Below, in pieces: positions 38,090-47,875 of a DNA stretch of 64,000 nucleotides. The notes beneath the pieces are model-generated. The model saw only the letters and a program-made list of their open reading frames with translations. It made no database searches and had not been told where the DNA came from. Within the stretch, counting starts at the first letter, position 1. Each line of letters starts with the position of its first letter. Source of the DNA: Anaerovorax odorimutans DSM 5092 (lineage in GTDB: Bacteria; Bacillota; Clostridia; Peptostreptococcales; Anaerovoracaceae); assembly GCF_000426305.1 (NCBI RefSeq), contig NZ_AUFC01000001.1, positions 124,001 to 188,000 of the forward strand. The letters are read 5' to 3'. The position numbers and the translations under genes are program-made.

Positions 38090-38686
38090 ATGAAGATAAT
38101 AAGATTAATTGGAGGAAATCTTCAAAGTAACGGATATATAATATACGATAAAACTACTAAAGAATGTTTTATTATTGATCCAGGCTATAATCCTGATAGC
38201 TTTTTAAAAAAAGTTGAAGAGCTTAAATTGAAAATACAAGGTATTTTATTGACTCATCATCATTATGACCACATAGGGGGTGTAAAAAAAATACAAGATA
38301 ATACAGGTTGCCTTGTTTATATGCACAGAGGTGATTTGGATTTATATAAAAATGGAGTAGATTGTGTTTTAGAAGATGGTGATAAGATAATGCTTGGATC
38401 AGAAGAAATATCAGTAATAAATACCCCAGGGCATACAAAAGGAAGTGTTTGTTATTTTTCGGATAAGAGTAAGCTTGCATTTACAGGTGATACTATATTT
38501 AATGTAGACTTAGGAAGAACTGATCTCATTGATGGTGATGAAAATGAAATGAGGCATTCAATTTTAGATATTATTAATAATTGGAGTAATGAAATAATGA
38601 TTTATCCAGGGCACGGAGATTCATGCAATATGAAATTTATAAGAAAATACAATAAAGAATTTTTGGATATATTAAATAATATTTAG
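38090..38686 (+). CDS. MBL-fold metallohydrolase (glyoxalase II-like)
   Basis: 198 residues from the ATG at 38090 (AAAGGA upstream). The metal site motif LTHHHYDHIGG, then GHTKGSVCYF, the bridging Asp in FTGDTIFNVDLGRTDL and YPGHGDS define a metallo-beta-lactamase fold of the GloB/YcbL group, which hydrolyses thioesters of the hydroxyacylglutathione kind. As clostridia generally lack glutathione, the true thiol partner is uncertain. It is much smaller than GloB, lacking the C-terminal substrate domain. Confidence 0.88.
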   Translation: MKIIRLIGGNLQSNGYIIYDKTTKECFIIDPGYNPDSFLKKVEELKLKIQGILLTHHHYDHIGGVKKIQDNTGCLVYMHRGDLDLYKNGVDCVLEDGDKIMLGSEEISVINTPGHTKGSVCYFSDKSKLAFTGDTIFNVDLGRTDLIDGDENEMRHSILDIINNWSNEIMIYPGHGDSCNMKFIRKYNKEFLDILNNI

Positions 38687-38814
38687 CTTATTTAAACAAA
38701 ATCTTTAATTTTTGTGATTGAAACATAGCTATAAATGTAAAAATATGGTTGACAAGTAAAAATATTAATGAAATAATTAAAAATGTAAAATTTATATTGA
38801 AAGGATGATTACAT

Positions 38815-39156
38815 TTGCTCTTAGGAACTTGGGGAGAAGAAGTGGCTGCAAAATATTTTATAAAAAAAGATTATTTTATTTTGGAACGTAATTATTCGTG
38901 TAAAATTGGTGAACTTGATATTATTGCAAGAACAAATAATACTATTGTGTTTGTTGAAGTTAAGACAAGAAACAATTTAAATTTCGGCTTGCCGTGTGAA
39001 TCCATTACTGAAAATAAAAAAAGACATATAATTAGAGTTGCAAATTACTATATAGCGAAAAATGAATTACGATATTTTGACATGCGAATTGATGTAGTAG
39101 AAATATTAAAAATAAAAGATAAAGTCTATTTGCATCACATAAAAAATGCATTTTGA
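38815..39156 (+). CDS. yraN: YraN-family (UPF0102) putative nuclease
   Basis: 113 residues. The endonuclease-like fold has the motif GELDIIARTNNTIVFVEVKTR, with the acidic D and ExK residues of PD-(D/E)XK nucleases; its true role is not known but it is linked by position to DNA uptake and processing. The start is TTG with AAAGGATG upstream. It precedes comM and dprA, as in many Firmicutes. Confidence 0.9.
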   Translation: MLLGTWGEEVAAKYFIKKDYFILERNYSCKIGELDIIARTNNTIVFVEVKTRNNLNFGLPCESITENKKRHIIRVANYYIAKNELRYFDMRIDVVEILKIKDKVYLHHIKNAF

Positions 39157-39175
39157 CATGAGTTGGAGGAATAGA

Positions 39176-40717
39176 ATGTTATCAAGAGTATTTACAGGAT
39201 CTCTATATGGGCTTGAATCTGAACTTATTACTGTAGAAACTGATTTATCTGCAGGATTACCTGCTCTTACATTGGTAGGATTACCTGATTTGACAGTTAA
39301 GGAATCTAAGGAAAGGATTAGATCGGCAATTATTAATAGTAATTATAAATTTCCGGCAAAGCGAATTACAATAAATCTTGCACCAGCAAGTACAAAAAAA
39401 GAAGGTACTCACTTTGATTTGCCCATAGCCATAGGTATTTTAGCCAGTATAAAAATTATTGACAGTATGACAATAAAAGATTTTGCATTTATTGGAGAAC
39501 TTTCCTTAGACGGTAAAGTTAATCATATTAATGGTGCTTTGCCATTAGTTATTGGTATTCGTAATAAGGGTATAAAAAAAATTGTTTTACCTATATCTAA
39601 TGCAAAAGAAGTGAGTATTATAGATGATGTTGAAATTTATCCTATTTCCAAAATAGATGAAATAGTTGACTATTTTCTTAATAAAACTATTATAAAACCT
39701 TATAAAAATAGTGGATATAATATAATAACTACACTAAGAAAAGATAAAGCTGACTTTTCTGATGTATCAGGACAGGAAACTGTAAAAAGGGCTTTACAAA
39801 TAGGAGTAGCAGCATCACATAACATACTTATGATAGGTCCTCCCGGTGCAGGTAAAACTATGGTTGCAAGAAGGATACCTTCTATTATGCCGCCTATGAC
39901 ATATGAAGAAAAGTTGGAAGTAACCAAATTATATAGTATCGCGGGAGAACTATCAGAAAGATCACCTATGATTTTAGACAGACCTTTCAGGGCACCGCAT
40001 CACACTATATCTGCGGTTGCAATGGTGGGAGGGGGTTCTAAACCTCGTCCTGGAGAAGTTTCTCTAGCTCATTATGGCGTGCTATTTTTAGACGAATTTC
40101 CCGAATTTAACAGGAAAGTTATTGAAATGTTAAGACAGCCTATGGAAGATGAAAAAATTACAATTAATAGAATTTCTAGTTCATTGACTTTCCCTAGTAA
40201 AATAATGGTTGTTGCGGCAATGAACCCTTGTCCTTGTGGTTATTATGGTGACTCAAACCATGAATGTACTTGTAAGCCTTATCAAATACATAATTATTTA
40301 TCTAAAATATCAGGTCCTCTTCTGGACAGAATGGATATTCAAATAGAAATCATGCCTGTAAATTATGATTCACTTATAGGTAATAATAAGATAAAACCAA
40401 GAAATTCTGAAGAAATGAGAAAAGAGATTGAAAGAGCAAGAACTGTTCAATTAGAACGATATAAAAAAGAAGACATTAACTATAATTCTCAGTTGAATCC
40501 CAATTTGATAAAGAAATATTGTATTTTAAACAAAGAAAGTAAGGATTTAATGAAAGAGGCTTTTTATAAATTTTCTTTAAGTGCAAGAGCATATAATAAA
40601 ATTATAAAATTATCCAGAACCATAGCGGATATTGATGGAATAAATCAAATAGAAGCTAAACATATAGCTGAAGCAATTCAGTACAGAAGCTTAGATAAAA
40701 TTGTCAGAGGAATATAA
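39176..40717 (+). CDS. comM: ComM/YifB-family Mg-chelatase-like AAA+ ATPase
   Basis: 513 residues from the ATG at 39176 (TTGGAGG upstream); an ATG 30 nt earlier overlaps the end of yraN. The N-terminal ChlI-like domain (GLPALTLVGLPDLTVKESKE) is followed by AAA+ with Walker A GPPGAGKTM, Walker B LFLDEFPEF and the Cys cluster NPCPCGYYG-x(9)-C-x-C. ComM is a branch-migration helicase for DNA taken up by transformation. It ends 1 nt before dprA. Confidence 0.93.
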   Translation: MLSRVFTGSLYGLESELITVETDLSAGLPALTLVGLPDLTVKESKERIRSAIINSNYKFPAKRITINLAPASTKKEGTHFDLPIAIGILASIKIIDSMTIKDFAFIGELSLDGKVNHINGALPLVIGIRNKGIKKIVLPISNAKEVSIIDDVEIYPISKIDEIVDYFLNKTIIKPYKNSGYNIITTLRKDKADFSDVSGQETVKRALQIGVAASHNILMIGPPGAGKTMVARRIPSIMPPMTYEEKLEVTKLYSIAGELSERSPMILDRPFRAPHHTISAVAMVGGGSKPRPGEVSLAHYGVLFLDEFPEFNRKVIEMLRQPMEDEKITINRISSSLTFPSKIMVVAAMNPCPCGYYGDSNHECTCKPYQIHNYLSKISGPLLDRMDIQIEIMPVNYDSLIGNNKIKPRNSEEMRKEIERARTVQLERYKKEDINYNSQLNPNLIKKYCILNKESKDLMKEAFYKFSLSARAYNKIIKLSRTIADIDGINQIEAKHIAEAIQYRSLDKIVRGI

Positions 40718-40718
40718 A

Positions 40719-41585
40719 ATGAAATTTTTAGATATAAAAAAAGTTAAAATAAATGAAGAAGACTATCCTAATTTACTGAAGTATATAAATGAACCTCCTA
40801 AAGAATTATACTATAGAGGTAATATTAAATTAGCAAATAAAGCTTCTATTGCAATTGTAGGAGCAAGAAAAGCATCCGACTATGGTAAATGGGCAGCCTA
40901 TAATTTAGCAGTAAAACTTGCAGAGTATGATATTGTTACAGTTAGTGGAATGGCATATGGAATAGATACTTTTGCACATAAAGGCGCATTGGAAAATGAG
41001 GGAAAAACAATTGCGGTTTTAGGTTGCGGGGTAGATATTTGTTATCCAGTTTCTAATCAAAATTTGATGGAAAGAATTTCAAAAAATGGGCTGATTCTGT
41101 CAGAATTTGAACCAGGAGCAAAGCCATTACCTTATAGATTTCCTCTAAGAAATAGAATAATAAGTGGAATTTCCATTGGCACAATAGTTGCGGAAGCTGG
41201 ATTGAACAGCGGATCTCTTATTACAGCTGAATATGCAGCAGAACAAGGGAGGAATATTTATGCTGTACCAGGGAATATAAATAATATGAATAGTATAGGT
41301 TCAAATAAATTGATAAAAGATGGAGCAACTCCCATAATAGTAATAGATGATATAATAGATGAACTTTGTATAGAAAGAAAATCTATAGATGAAAAAGATA
41401 AACTTTTACTTGGTGAAGACGAAAAATTATTTTATGAAATACTGTTACAAAATGGTGAAGTAACTTCAGATTTTCTTTGCAGAACTACGGGAAAATCAGT
41501 GTCTGAAGTAAATTCAATCATAACAATTTTAGAAATTAAAGGAATTATTCAAACAGCTTTGGGAAAAATTTTTGTTGCAAAATAA
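40719..41585 (+). CDS. dprA: DNA-processing protein DprA
   Basis: 288 residues from the ATG at 40719, with AGAGGA upstream; a TTG at 40701 inside comM is rejected. The Rossmann core (SIAIVGARKASDYGKWAA, VSGMAYGIDTFAHKGAL, GCGVDICYP, FPLRNRIISG, EAGLNSGSLITAEYA) loads RecA onto incoming single-stranded DNA. The N-terminal SAM domain is missing, while a C-terminal winged-helix (about 225-288) remains. Confidence 0.94.
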   Translation: MKFLDIKKVKINEEDYPNLLKYINEPPKELYYRGNIKLANKASIAIVGARKASDYGKWAAYNLAVKLAEYDIVTVSGMAYGIDTFAHKGALENEGKTIAVLGCGVDICYPVSNQNLMERISKNGLILSEFEPGAKPLPYRFPLRNRIISGISIGTIVAEAGLNSGSLITAEYAAEQGRNIYAVPGNINNMNSIGSNKLIKDGATPIIVIDDIIDELCIERKSIDEKDKLLLGEDEKLFYEILLQNGEVTSDFLCRTTGKSVSEVNSIITILEIKGIIQTALGKIFVAK

Positions 41586-41642
41586 TAATTTTACAAATAT
41601 AATCAATTTTTGTAATAGTAAATTCACAAAGGAGGCTATATT

Positions 41643-43715
41643 ATGGCCGATAAAAATTTAGTTATTGTAGAATCACCTTCAAAAGCTAAGACTATAGGTA
41701 AGTTTTTGGGGAGCAAATATACAGTTGTTGCTTCGGTGGGACATGTAAGAGATTTACCTAAAAGTAAGCTTGGTATTAATATTGAGAATAATTTTACTCC
41801 TGAATATATTTCCATCAGGGGAAAAGGTGATGTTATTAAAGCAATGAAAAAGGCAGCTAAGAATGCAGGTAAAATATACCTAGCAACTGACCCTGATAGA
41901 GAAGGTGAAGCCATATCATGGCACATTGCGTATTTGCTTGGAATTGATGATAATAAACCATGTAGAATCGTTTTTAATGAAATTACGAAAAGTGCTATAC
42001 AAAATGCTGTTAAGCATCCAAGAGTTATTGATAAAAAACTTGTGGATGCACAGCAGGCGAGACGTGTTTTAGATAGATTAGTAGGTTATCAGATTAGTCC
42101 TTTGTTATGGAGAAAAATAAGAAGAGGTTTAAGTGCAGGGAGAGTACAATCTGCAGCTTTGAAAATAATCTGTGACAGAGAAAAATCAATTTTGGAGTTT
42201 ATACCAAAAGAATATTGGGAAATAAGTGCTGTTCTGATTAATGCAAGTAAAAGTTCTGCAAAGAAAAAACAGTTTACTGCTAGATTGACAGAATATAAAG
42301 GAAAAAAAATCACAATCAATAATAAAAAAGAGGCAGATAAGATTCTTTCTGAATTAGATGATGATAATTTTGTTATTAATAAAATAGATAAAAGAGAACG
42401 ACTTAAAAATCCTCAGGCACCGTTTACTACCAGCAGTCTTCAACAAGAGGCATCAAATAAGCTCAACTTTTATACTAAAAAAACCATGTTAATAGCACAG
42501 CAGCTCTATGAAGGAATTGAAATAAAAGGTTATGGAATTGTTGGTTTGGTAACATATATCAGGACCGATTCAGTTAGGATTTCTGATGAAGCACAAGCTT
42601 CGGTAACGGAATTTATAACTGAAAACTATTCTAAAGATTACTTAGGCAATAATGTGTTCTTAAACAAGAAAAAGGATGTACAAGATGCACATGAAGCCAT
42701 AAGACCAAGTAATGTTAACTTAAAACCTGATGACATTAAAGAATCTCTTACAAAAGATCAATATAATTTATATAAGCTTATTTGGAGTAGATTTGTTGCT
42801 AGTAGAATGAAACCGGCAGTTTATGACAGTGTGAGTGCTGAAATTAAAAATAATGATTACACTTTTAAGGCAAATGGTTCAAAACTAAAGTTTGAAGGAT
42901 TTCTGAAAGTATATAAGAATATTAATGACGGAGATAATGAAAAAACTCTTCCCGAATTAGAAGTAGGAAACAAGCTTAATAAAATTGAAATTTTAAGCGA
43001 ACAGAACTTTACACAACCACCATCAAGGTTTAGTGAAGCCGGACTTGTAAAATATTTAGAAGATAAAAATATAGGCAGACCAAGTACCTATGCGCCTATT
43101 ATTGCGACTTTAATAGAAAGAAAATATGTTACAAGAGAAAAGAAAACTTTAATACCTACAGAACTAGGTTTTATTGTAACAGATTTAATGGAGACTTATT
43201 TTGAACAAATTGTTGATGCAAGCTTTACAGCTGAACTTGAAGATAAGTTGGATGAAGTAGAAGTAAAGGGTAATAATTGGAAAAATATTATAGTAGATTT
43301 CTATAAGACATTAGAAGAAGAACTTAAAATTGCTGATGAAGCTATTGAAAAAGTAAAAATAGAAGATGAAGTTACAGATGAAGTTTGCGAGATTTGCGGA
43401 AAACCTATGGTTATAAAACATGGTCGTTTCGGCGAATTTTTAGCATGTTCTGGTTATCCAGAATGTAAAAATACAAAAACAAAAGTAAATAAAATAGAAG
43501 TTAAGTGTCCTAAATGCGGAAGAGATATTGTGGCACGTAAAAGCAAAAAAGGAAGAATTTTCTATGGATGCAGTGGATATCCGGAGTGTGATCAACTATA
43601 TTGGAATAAACCAGTTGATAAAAAATGTCCGGAATGTGGCTCTCTTTTAATGGAAAAACCAACAAAAACTACGAAATATGTGTGTTCAAATAGTGAATGC
43701 GGGTATAAAGAATAA
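41643..43715 (+). CDS. topA: DNA topoisomerase I
   Basis: 690 residues. It relaxes negative supercoils. The TOPRIM domain is at the start (LVIVESPSKAKTIGKFLG, then ATDPDREGEAISWH), with the catalytic Tyr in GLVTYIRTDSVRIS and the DEAHEAIRP-like QDAHEAIRPSN. Three four-Cys zinc ribbons fill the C-terminus (about 580-690). GGAGG precedes the ATG. It sits in the conserved dprA-topA-(trmFO-xerC)-hslVU-codY order; trmFO and xerC are absent. Confidence 0.97.
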   Translation: MADKNLVIVESPSKAKTIGKFLGSKYTVVASVGHVRDLPKSKLGINIENNFTPEYISIRGKGDVIKAMKKAAKNAGKIYLATDPDREGEAISWHIAYLLGIDDNKPCRIVFNEITKSAIQNAVKHPRVIDKKLVDAQQARRVLDRLVGYQISPLLWRKIRRGLSAGRVQSAALKIICDREKSILEFIPKEYWEISAVLINASKSSAKKKQFTARLTEYKGKKITINNKKEADKILSELDDDNFVINKIDKRERLKNPQAPFTTSSLQQEASNKLNFYTKKTMLIAQQLYEGIEIKGYGIVGLVTYIRTDSVRISDEAQASVTEFITENYSKDYLGNNVFLNKKKDVQDAHEAIRPSNVNLKPDDIKESLTKDQYNLYKLIWSRFVASRMKPAVYDSVSAEIKNNDYTFKANGSKLKFEGFLKVYKNINDGDNEKTLPELEVGNKLNKIEILSEQNFTQPPSRFSEAGLVKYLEDKNIGRPSTYAPIIATLIERKYVTREKKTLIPTELGFIVTDLMETYFEQIVDASFTAELEDKLDEVEVKGNNWKNIIVDFYKTLEEELKIADEAIEKVKIEDEVTDEVCEICGKPMVIKHGRFGEFLACSGYPECKNTKTKVNKIEVKCPKCGRDIVARKSKKGRIFYGCSGYPECDQLYWNKPVDKKCPECGSLLMEKPTKTTKYVCSNSECGYKE

Positions 43716-43742
43716 TAATTATAAATTTAAGGAGGTCTTTTT

Positions 43743-44282
43743 ATGGGAAATTTTCATGCTACTACTATTGTAGCGGTGAGAAGAGGAGAAAATGATATTT
43801 GTATTGGCGGAGATGGTCAAGTTACTATGGGTGAAACTACAGTTATGAAACATACTGCTAAAAAAGTGAGGAAAATATATAAAAATACAGTTGTTACAGG
43901 ATTTGCAGGTTCAGTCTCGGATGCATTTACATTAACAGAAAAATTTGAGAAAAAGCTAGAAGAACATTCTGGAAATTTAAAGAGAGCAGCTGTTGCTTTA
44001 GCTCAAAGCTGGAGAAGTGATCGTGCGATGAGGAATCTAGAGGCTTTAATGCTTGCAGCAGATAAAGAGAGCATGCTTTTGATTTCGGGTAACGGTGAAG
44101 TAATTGAGCCTGATGAGGATTTTGTAGCTATTGGATCCGGTGGCAACTATGCTTATGCGGCTGCCAATGCTTTATTTAAGCATACTGATATGAATGCAGA
44201 GGAAATTGTAAGAGAAGCGTTAAATATTGCTTCATCAATTTGCGTATATACAAATAATAATATTTCTGTAGAGAAATTATAG
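43743..44282 (+). CDS. hslV: ATP-dependent protease subunit HslV
   Basis: 179 residues. This proteasome-like peptidase forms two hexameric rings in complex with HslU. The propeptide MGNFHA is followed by the active Thr7 ([10 protein letters not shown]). GGDGQVTMG and [11 protein letters not shown] are family motifs. In B. subtilis the corresponding ClpQ uses Ser; here a Thr is present. GGAGG precedes the ATG. Confidence 0.96.
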   Translation: MGNFHATTIVAVRRGENDICIGGDGQVTMGETTVMKHTAKKVRKIYKNTVVTGFAGSVSDAFTLTEKFEKKLEEHSGNLKRAAVALAQSWRSDRAMRNLEALMLAADKESMLLISGNGEVIEPDEDFVAIGSGGNYAYAAANALFKHTDMNAEEIVREALNIASSICVYTNNNISVEKL

Positions 44283-44294
44283 GAGGAAAGAAAT

Positions 44295-45731
44295 ATGGGT
44301 GAATTATATAGCATGACTCCTAAGGAAATAGTACAGGAGTTAGATAAATATATTATCGGACAAGATCAAGCAAAAAAATCTGTTGCAATAGCACTTAGAA
44401 ATAGATACAGAAGAAGTTTACTTCCAGAAGAAATGAGAGAAGAGGTTACTCCAAAAAATATTTTAATGATGGGACCTACAGGTGTTGGTAAAACAGAAAT
44501 TGCAAGAAGATTAGCAAAATTAATGGATGCCCCATTCGTAAAGGTAGAAGCTACAAAATTTACTGAGGTTGGTTATGTGGGAAGAGATGTTGATTCTATG
44601 GTGAGAGATTTAGTTGAAGCTTCTATTCGAATTATTAAGCAAAAAAGACTTCAAGAAAAGTATGTAATAGCAGAAGAAATTGCAGAAGAAAAGATAATAG
44701 AAGCAATTATTCCTGGAAAGAAAAAATCATCATCGGGTAATACAGGTGGAGTTAGAGGACCTTTTGACTTTATACTTGGAGGAGGTTTTCAAGCACAGCA
44801 AAATCAACAAAAAATTTCTTCAGAACAGACAGATAAAAACTCAGATGAAAAGGCGGAAGAATTATTAGCAAGAGAACAGGTAAAACAACAGCTTAAAGAC
44901 GGGCTTTTAGAAGAACAGTTTATAGAAATAGAAGTAAATGATGTTCCAAAAGGGAATCAGTTGGATCTTGGAACCGAAGGTATGAGTATAGCTATAGGAA
45001 ATATTTTTGGAGACATGATGCCACAGAAAAAAAAGAAGAAAAAAGTTAGGGTAAAAGATGCAAGAAAGATTTTAAGAGAACAAGAAGCTCAAAATCTTAT
45101 AGATATGGATCAAGTTACATCGGAAGCTCTTGAAAATGCAGAGCAAAACGGAATTATCTTTATTGATGAAATAGATAAAATTGCTGGGTCAGAATATCGT
45201 TCTGGTGCAGATGTTTCCAGAGAAGGAGTACAAAGAGATATACTCCCTATAGTTGAAGGCAGTGTAATCAATACGAAGTATGGTCCTGTTAAAACAGATC
45301 ATGTTTTATTTATAGGGGCAGGTGCTTTTCACATTTCAAAACCTACTGACTTAATTCCCGAATTGCAAGGAAGATTTCCTATTAGAGTTGAACTTGAAAA
45401 TTTAACTAAAGAAGCTTTTGTTCAAATTTTAACTGTTCCAGAAAATGCATTGCTGAAGCAACATAAAATGCTATTGGAAACTGAAGGTGTAAATGTGAAC
45501 TTTACTGATGATGCTGTAAACGAAATAGCTACTATGGCGTATTTAACTAATGAACAGACAGAGAATATAGGAGCAAGAAGACTTCATACAATAATGGAAA
45601 AATTACTTGAAGATATTTCATTTAATATTCCTGAAATGGAAAATGAGGAAATTGTTATTGATGAGAAATATGTAAGAGATAAGTTTATTGATAGGATTCA
45701 CGCAGATGATATTGATAGATTTATTTTGTAA
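44295..45731 (+). CDS. hslU: HslU ATPase subunit of the HslUV protease
   Basis: 478 residues. This AAA+ unfoldase has Walker [15 protein letters not shown], Walker [13 protein letters not shown], and the GYVGRDVD pore loop. The variable I-domain (about 135-255) includes the acidic, Gln- and Lys-rich segments. It feeds substrates into HslV. Only 12 nt separate it from hslV; a terminator follows. Confidence 0.96.
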   Translation: MGELYSMTPKEIVQELDKYIIGQDQAKKSVAIALRNRYRRSLLPEEMREEVTPKNILMMGPTGVGKTEIARRLAKLMDAPFVKVEATKFTEVGYVGRDVDSMVRDLVEASIRIIKQKRLQEKYVIAEEIAEEKIIEAIIPGKKKSSSGNTGGVRGPFDFILGGGFQAQQNQQKISSEQTDKNSDEKAEELLAREQVKQQLKDGLLEEQFIEIEVNDVPKGNQLDLGTEGMSIAIGNIFGDMMPQKKKKKKVRVKDARKILREQEAQNLIDMDQVTSEALENAEQNGIIFIDEIDKIAGSEYRSGADVSREGVQRDILPIVEGSVINTKYGPVKTDHVLFIGAGAFHISKPTDLIPELQGRFPIRVELENLTKEAFVQILTVPENALLKQHKMLLETEGVNVNFTDDAVNEIATMAYLTNEQTENIGARRLHTIMEKLLEDISFNIPEMENEEIVIDEKYVRDKFIDRIHADDIDRFIL

Positions 45732-45744
45732 TATATTTTATAAT

Positions 45745-45782
45745 AAAAAATTGGATAAATAATTTCTTATCCAATTTTTTTA
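45745..45782 (+). terminator. Intrinsic terminator after hslU
   Basis: AAAAAATTGGATAA (45745-45758) pairs with TTATCCAATTTTTT (45767-45780), with an 8-nt loop and a T-tract. Confidence 0.88.
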
Positions 45783-46256
45783 TTCGGAATTATTGTTACC
45801 ATTCAATTAATTAACACTTGTAAGACATAGAAGTTGTATAATCGTAATATAAGAAAAATAAATAACTGGAAGATATGTATATTAAACTATCAATATATGA
45901 AAATAGAAATGCATATTACACAATTTGTTCTTTTTTAATAAAGTAAAGAATATTGGTTTATAATAATAACAAAAGGTTTAAAAAAGATTACGGATTAAAT
46001 TTAATTGAATAAATATAAAAGAATTTTGCAGAGCTTTTTTATACAGTTTGAATAAAAATTTATATAAAAAAAATTAGTTTAAATATAAAAAAACACAAAT
46101 TATTAAACAATAACTATAAATATATGTAGAAATATGAAGAAAATTATATTATTATCAAAAAAAATGTTTGTAAGTTAAATAATTTGAGTTATAATATTCA
46201 TATAATTAAAACAAATATTAAAATTTAATAATATAAACAAATGGAGGAATTTATGA
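45783..46256. promoter_or_regulatory. Long AT-rich leader/promoter region of codY
   Basis: About 470 bases without a supported gene. A promoter TTTGTA (46167-46172)-17-TATAAT (46190-46195) lies about 60 nt upstream of codY. The rest is homopolymer-rich and shows no strong stem; a small RNA cannot be excluded but nothing supports one. Confidence 0.5.
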
Positions 46257-47036
46257 ATGAATAGAGACATACTCTCTAAGGTGAGAAAGTTAAACTGGGT
46301 ACTGCAAGAAAGTGCTTCTGGTGTTTTTTCTTTTAATGATCTTTGCGATATTTTAAGTGACTTAATGGATGCAAATGTATATATTGCAAATAAAAGAGGT
46401 AAAGTTATAGGAGTTCATTATAAAATAAAATCTGATAGTGCTACTATTACAGATCCGGAAACAGGAAACGAGCAGTTTCCAAATGAATATAATGAAGAAT
46501 TATTGAAAATTGTAGAGACAAAGGCTAACTTAACTGATGAAGAAGCTTTAGAGATTTTTAAATATGATTATGATACTTATGATAAGCTGCATACGATTAT
46601 TCCTATAGTTGCAGGTGGTCAGAGGTTAGGAACTCTTATTCTTACAAGATATAAACCAGAATTTTGTGATGAGGATTTAGTACTTGGTGAATATGGTGCT
46701 ACAGTAGTGGGTATTGAAATTCAAAGAAGAAAGACTTTGGAAATCGAAGAGGATGCAAGGAAAAGAGCAGTAGTTCAAATGGCAATCGGTACACTATCTT
46801 ATTCTGAAATTGAGGCGGTACAACAAATTTTTACAGAGCTTAATGGAACAGAGGGTCTTCTTGTAGCAAGTAAAATTGCTGACAGATCAGGAATTACAAG
46901 ATCTGTAATTGTTAATGCACTTAGAAAATTAGAAAGTGCAGGAGTTATTGAATCTCGTTCTCTTGGTATGAAGGGTACACATATAAAGATTGTTAACAGT
47001 AAATTCTCAGAAGAATTAGATAAATTGGAAGTTTAA
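46257..47036 (+). CDS. codY: Global nutritional regulator CodY
   Basis: 259 residues. The N-terminal GAF domain (about 1-160) binds branched-chain amino acids, and the C-terminal winged helix (LLVASKIADRSGITRSVIV) binds DNA. CodY represses amino acid uptake and synthesis genes when GTP and isoleucine/leucine/valine are plentiful; the liv operon in this window would be a natural target. An overlapping ATG at 46253 with GGAGG 5 nt upstream encodes only Met-Asn-Glu-stop; the true start at 46257 lies 9 nt from the ribosome-binding site. Confidence 0.97.
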   Translation: MNRDILSKVRKLNWVLQESASGVFSFNDLCDILSDLMDANVYIANKRGKVIGVHYKIKSDSATITDPETGNEQFPNEYNEELLKIVETKANLTDEEALEIFKYDYDTYDKLHTIIPIVAGGQRLGTLILTRYKPEFCDEDLVLGEYGATVVGIEIQRRKTLEIEEDARKRAVVQMAIGTLSYSEIEAVQQIFTELNGTEGLLVASKIADRSGITRSVIVNALRKLESAGVIESRSLGMKGTHIKIVNSKFSEELDKLEV

Positions 47037-47054
47037 TTAAAATTAATCAGTAAC

Positions 47055-47103
47055 AAAAATCCCCCGATTAACATAGTATATTACAAGTTAGTTGGGGGTT
47101 TTT
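47055..47103 (+). terminator. Intrinsic terminator after codY, abutting the yunB start
   Basis: CCCCCGATTAAC (47061-47072) pairs with GTTAGTTGGGGG (47087-47098, two G-T pairs), flanked by an A-run and a T-run. The yunB ATG begins 2 nt beyond the T-run. Confidence 0.85.
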
Positions 47104-47105
47104 AT

Positions 47106-47771
47106 ATGAAAACTTATAGGGGCAACAAAAAAAAAAATAAAATAAAATGGTTTTTTAGCCTTGTTTTGTTAATTATATTAACAATGTATGGGTTTCTTTT
47201 TGTTGACAAAGTTATTAAACCCACTATAGCTTCTATTTCAGAAGTAAAAGTAAAATCTATTATTACTCAAACTATAAATGATTCAATTCAAGAGGAATTT
47301 ATTTTAGATACGGATATTCGTCAATTGCTTGATATGAAAACTGATAATGATGGTAACGTTACTTTTGTAGAAGCAAATGCCTCTGCTATGAATGAACTAG
47401 CAGCGGGATTAGCTACAGCAGCCCAAACTAAATTTAAAAATATGGAACCACAAGATATTAGAATTCCTGTAGGAAGCCTTATAGGTAGTCAAATTTTATC
47501 TCAGATGGGTCCGAATGTAAATTTAAAGGTTTTACCCATAGGTATGTCAAAAGCTAATTTTAGAACGGAATTTGAAAGCTGTGGTATTAATCAAACTAAA
47601 TATAAAGTATTTTTGGAATTTGAAAGTCAAGCAAAAGTTCTAGTTCCTTTTTCAATGAATAATATAAATGTTAATAATACAATTTTAGTTGCAGAAGCAA
47701 TTATAGTTGGCAGAGTTCCAGACACTTATGTAAAAGTACCAGAAGATAAAATAATGGATGCAATAAATTAA
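47106..47771 (+). CDS. yunB: Sporulation protein YunB
   Basis: 221 residues. A basic N-terminus leads into one membrane helix (about 14-33), then an extracytoplasmic domain with the family's IRIPVGSLIGSQILSQMGP stretch. YunB is a sigma-E-controlled protein needed for proper spore formation in Bacillus, and its presence suggests that the organism sporulates. The only candidate ribosome-binding site is GGGGG, part of the codY terminator stem, 7 nt before the ATG. Confidence 0.88.
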   Translation: MKTYRGNKKKNKIKWFFSLVLLIILTMYGFLFVDKVIKPTIASISEVKVKSIITQTINDSIQEEFILDTDIRQLLDMKTDNDGNVTFVEANASAMNELAAGLATAAQTKFKNMEPQDIRIPVGSLIGSQILSQMGPNVNLKVLPIGMSKANFRTEFESCGINQTKYKVFLEFESQAKVLVPFSMNNINVNNTILVAEAIIVGRVPDTYVKVPEDKIMDAIN

Positions 47772-47875
47772 AAAAAAATGAGAATATTATAATTATATAC
47801 TTATTTACTTTTGTTTATTGTTCTTATAAAATTAGATTGTAGTTATTTTTTAATAACTAAGATTGGGGTGATATT

